Part shown: piece by piece, positions 62,330-64,000 of the stretch
Layout: every line of letters starts with the position of its first letter
Numbering within the stretch: the first letter of the stretch is position 1
DNA from: an uncultured Aquimarina sp.
GTDB taxonomy: Bacteria > Bacteroidota > Bacteroidia > Flavobacteriales > Flavobacteriaceae
Assembly (NCBI GenBank): GCA_947498815.1
Contig: CANMLU010000011.1
Location: forward strand, 62,001-126,000
DNA: 64,000 nucleotides
Direction: 5' to 3'
Made by a program: the position numbers and the translations under genes
The notes under the pieces: model-generated
What the model saw: only the letters and a program-made list of their open reading frames with translations
What the model was told of the DNA's origin: nothing
Database searches by the model: none

Positions 62330-63784
62330 ATGGGAGTAGTAGTTAATCAAACTATAAAGAATGTAATTGTAACTTGTCTTGGGTTTGGAATAGGAGCAGT
62401 AAACACATTGTTTTTATTTACAAACTTCTTGGATGAGGAATATTACGGTTTGGTTACTTATGTATTATCTACGTCTAATTTGATCTGGCCTTTAATGGCG
62501 TTTGGTGTGCATAATACCTTGATTAAGTTCTTTTCTTCATATTCAGATGAAGTTCAAAAGAATAGATTTTTAACCTTAATGCTGGTTTTACCACTTGTTA
62601 TAGCTTTGATTTTAGGTGTGCTGGGGACAATCTTTTATAACACTATTTTAAGCTTTTTTGATGAAAAGAATAGCATAGTACAACCATACGTTTGGACTAT
62701 TTTTGTTCTTGCTTTTGCTTTGTCTTATTTTGAGATGTTTTTTGCCTGGTCCAAGGTAAAATTGAAAAGCATCTTTGGTAACATCATGAAAGAGCTTTTT
62801 GTGCGAATCTGTATTTCTATCCTTTTGGTGTTTGTATATCTAAAGATTTTGAGTGCTGATCAATTTGTGTATGCACTCGTTATTGTTTATCTATTACGTA
62901 CATTAATCATGAAATTATATGCTTTGCGACTGCATAGCTTTAGTCTCAATTTTTCTTTACCCATTAATTATAAAAGCATATTTAAGTACTCTGCGCTCAT
63001 TCTTATAGCTGGATCTGTAGCAACCTTATTGATTGATTTGGACAAAACAATGATAGAGCGTTATATGCCTATCGAAAATGTAGCCAAGTATGGTATCTGT
63101 GCATATATTGCCAGTGTGATTATCATTCCATCGAGAGCCATGCATCAAATCACCTATCCTCTTACTGCCAAATTGATGAATGCAAAGGAATACGATCAAT
63201 TAAGTGAACTTTATAAGAAAAGTTCTTTAAACTTATTAGTAACGAGTGGGTTATTGTTTGTTTTAATAGTATGTAATGTAAAAGAACTCTTTGAAATTAT
63301 TCCAGAGGAGTATGAGCTTTTTGTTTGGGTAGTGATGTTAATCGGTGGTTCTAAATTGTTTGATAACCTTTTAGGAAATAACAACTCAATCCTTTATTGT
63401 TCGGATTATTATCGAATAGTATTGTTCATTGGATTGGGGCTGGCGATTCTTGCCATTGTCCTTAACTTAATTTGTATTCCAATTTTTGGAGTGACTGGAG
63501 CGGCAATTGGGACCTTTACTGCTGTTTTTTGTTATAACCTGGCTAAATTGTGGATCGTAAGGATGAAATTTAAATTGCATCCTTTTTCCAGAAAGACCGG
63601 TTTGGCATTGTTTCTTATTGTAGCATTCGTTTTTGGGTTTTATTTTTGGGAATTTGATTTTCATCCTATCCTCAATATATTTTTAAAAAGTTTGATGATA
63701 GGAATATTATACATTCTGATTTTATATATACTGAAGGTGTCTCTGGATATTAATGCTTTGTTGAAGAAATATACCTCTAAATAA
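62330..63784 (+). CDS. Polysaccharide flippase (Wzx/MATE-like oligosaccharide exporter)
   Basis: The 484-residue protein has about 13-14 membrane helices. The start MGVVVNQTIKNVIVTCLGFGIGAVN and the phrase LDEEYYGLVTYVLS are typical of the MOP-superfamily polysaccharide transporters, as is IDLDKTMIERYM. It moves lipid-linked oligosaccharide across the inner membrane. The preceding YfhO and GT4 genes make a surface-glycan locus likely. It is separated from GT4 by a repeat, so it may have its own promoter. Confidence 0.9.
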   Translation: MGVVVNQTIKNVIVTCLGFGIGAVNTLFLFTNFLDEEYYGLVTYVLSTSNLIWPLMAFGVHNTLIKFFSSYSDEVQKNRFLTLMLVLPLVIALILGVLGTIFYNTILSFFDEKNSIVQPYVWTIFVLAFALSYFEMFFAWSKVKLKSIFGNIMKELFVRICISILLVFVYLKILSADQFVYALVIVYLLRTLIMKLYALRLHSFSLNFSLPINYKSIFKYSALILIAGSVATLLIDLDKTMIERYMPIENVAKYGICAYIASVIIIPSRAMHQITYPLTAKLMNAKEYDQLSELYKKSSLNLLVTSGLLFVLIVCNVKELFEIIPEEYELFVWVVMLIGGSKLFDNLLGNNNSILYCSDYYRIVLFIGLGLAILAIVLNLICIPIFGVTGAAIGTFTAVFCYNLAKLWIVRMKFKLHPFSRKTGLALFLIVAFVFGFYFWEFDFHPILNIFLKSLMIGILYILILYILKVSLDINALLKKYTSK

Positions 63785-63932
63785 GTATTGAAAAAGGCGC
63801 CGTTCTTCGTTGGGGTTAGTTCCACTAATTATTTTTAGGCTAGAATTAACTGTCAACCTGAGTTCGATGTAAAGGATCGATTAAAAAAAGCCGTCAAATT
63901 GAGTGGTTTTTCATAGTGAAACGAAGAAAAAT

Positions 63933-64000
63933 TGTATCGAAATTAGGCTTTTGAATGAAAATTGACTTGCCTGCCTGTCGGCAGACAGGTCTTCGATACA
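63933..64000. repeat. Dispersed inverted-repeat element at right window edge
   Basis: TGTATCGAA (63933-63941) and TTCGATACA (63992-64000) are perfect inverted repeats around a GC-rich hairpin (CCTGTC at 63974-63979, GACAGG at 63984-63989). Sequences upstream from 63785 share TCGA-rich words, so the repeat block may be larger and continues past the window. Confidence 0.6.

Overview
The window is AT-rich chromosomal DNA from a marine-type Flavobacteriaceae member (Bacteroidota); an Aquimarina-like genus is plausible but is only an inference. The evidence is a type IX secretion C-terminal sorting domain, OmpA proteins with thrombospondin type 3 repeats, a TonB-dependent receptor with a carboxypeptidase-regulatory-like N-terminus, DUF2147/DUF4834/YfhO genes, and the Bacteroidota promoter -7 element TAnnTTTG at several starts. 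I see no rRNA, tRNA, CRISPR array, transposase or prophage. Most of the window is ordinary housekeeping and envelope content.

Layout. 1-5.7 kb: the 3' end of a secreted T9SS protein, a three-gene membrane cassette ending in an AIM24-like protein, and an ArsR-SRPBCC pair with a visible duplicated operator. 5.7-18.7 kb: recG, a CocE-type hydrolase, an M1 aminopeptidase followed by two tandem patatins, then a four-gene minus-strand operon (DsrE-like, M20 amidohydrolase, FMN-binding GltS-like protein, small membrane protein). 19-29.6 kb: UvrD/PcrA helicase with a Sua5-like gene, an AraC regulator, two OmpA-family proteins, a family 2 glycosyltransferase, and a lipoprotein zinc protease with DUF5648 repeats. 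29.7-42.5 kb: an HsdR-N nuclease-like protein divergent from holA, alkaline phosphatase, an MFS transporter, an SDR, Lrp divergent from a methionine-gamma-lyase-family enzyme, a 625-bp 'intergenic' stretch encoding two homologous 28-residue peptides, DUF2147, fumC, a 58-residue membrane protein, a TonB receptor and arsC.

42.6-64 kb: prfB with its programmed +1 frameshift and a heptamer tandem repeat at its 3' end, a large zinc protease, threonine aldolase, YegP, OmpA, a thioredoxin-like protein, YbaB, oligopeptidase B, then a cysteine-synthase-family enzyme, an alpha-oxoamine synthase and a GNAT-like gene that together look like a sulfonolipid or sphingolipid base locus. Next come an outer-membrane barrel with a very charged tail, DUF4834, and a surface-polysaccharide group (YfhO, GT4, flippase) interrupted and followed by dispersed hairpin repeats.

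The most interesting item is the pair of 28-residue peptides at 36740-36826 and 36948-37034. They share 20 of 28 residues, and all ten codon differences at shared residues are third-position synonymous changes. Each has a matching upstream box and a promoter-like element. I recognise no family for them. Several starts (UvrD, oligopeptidase B, GT4) are TTG, and most transcription units end in strong, often perfectly palindromic hairpins.
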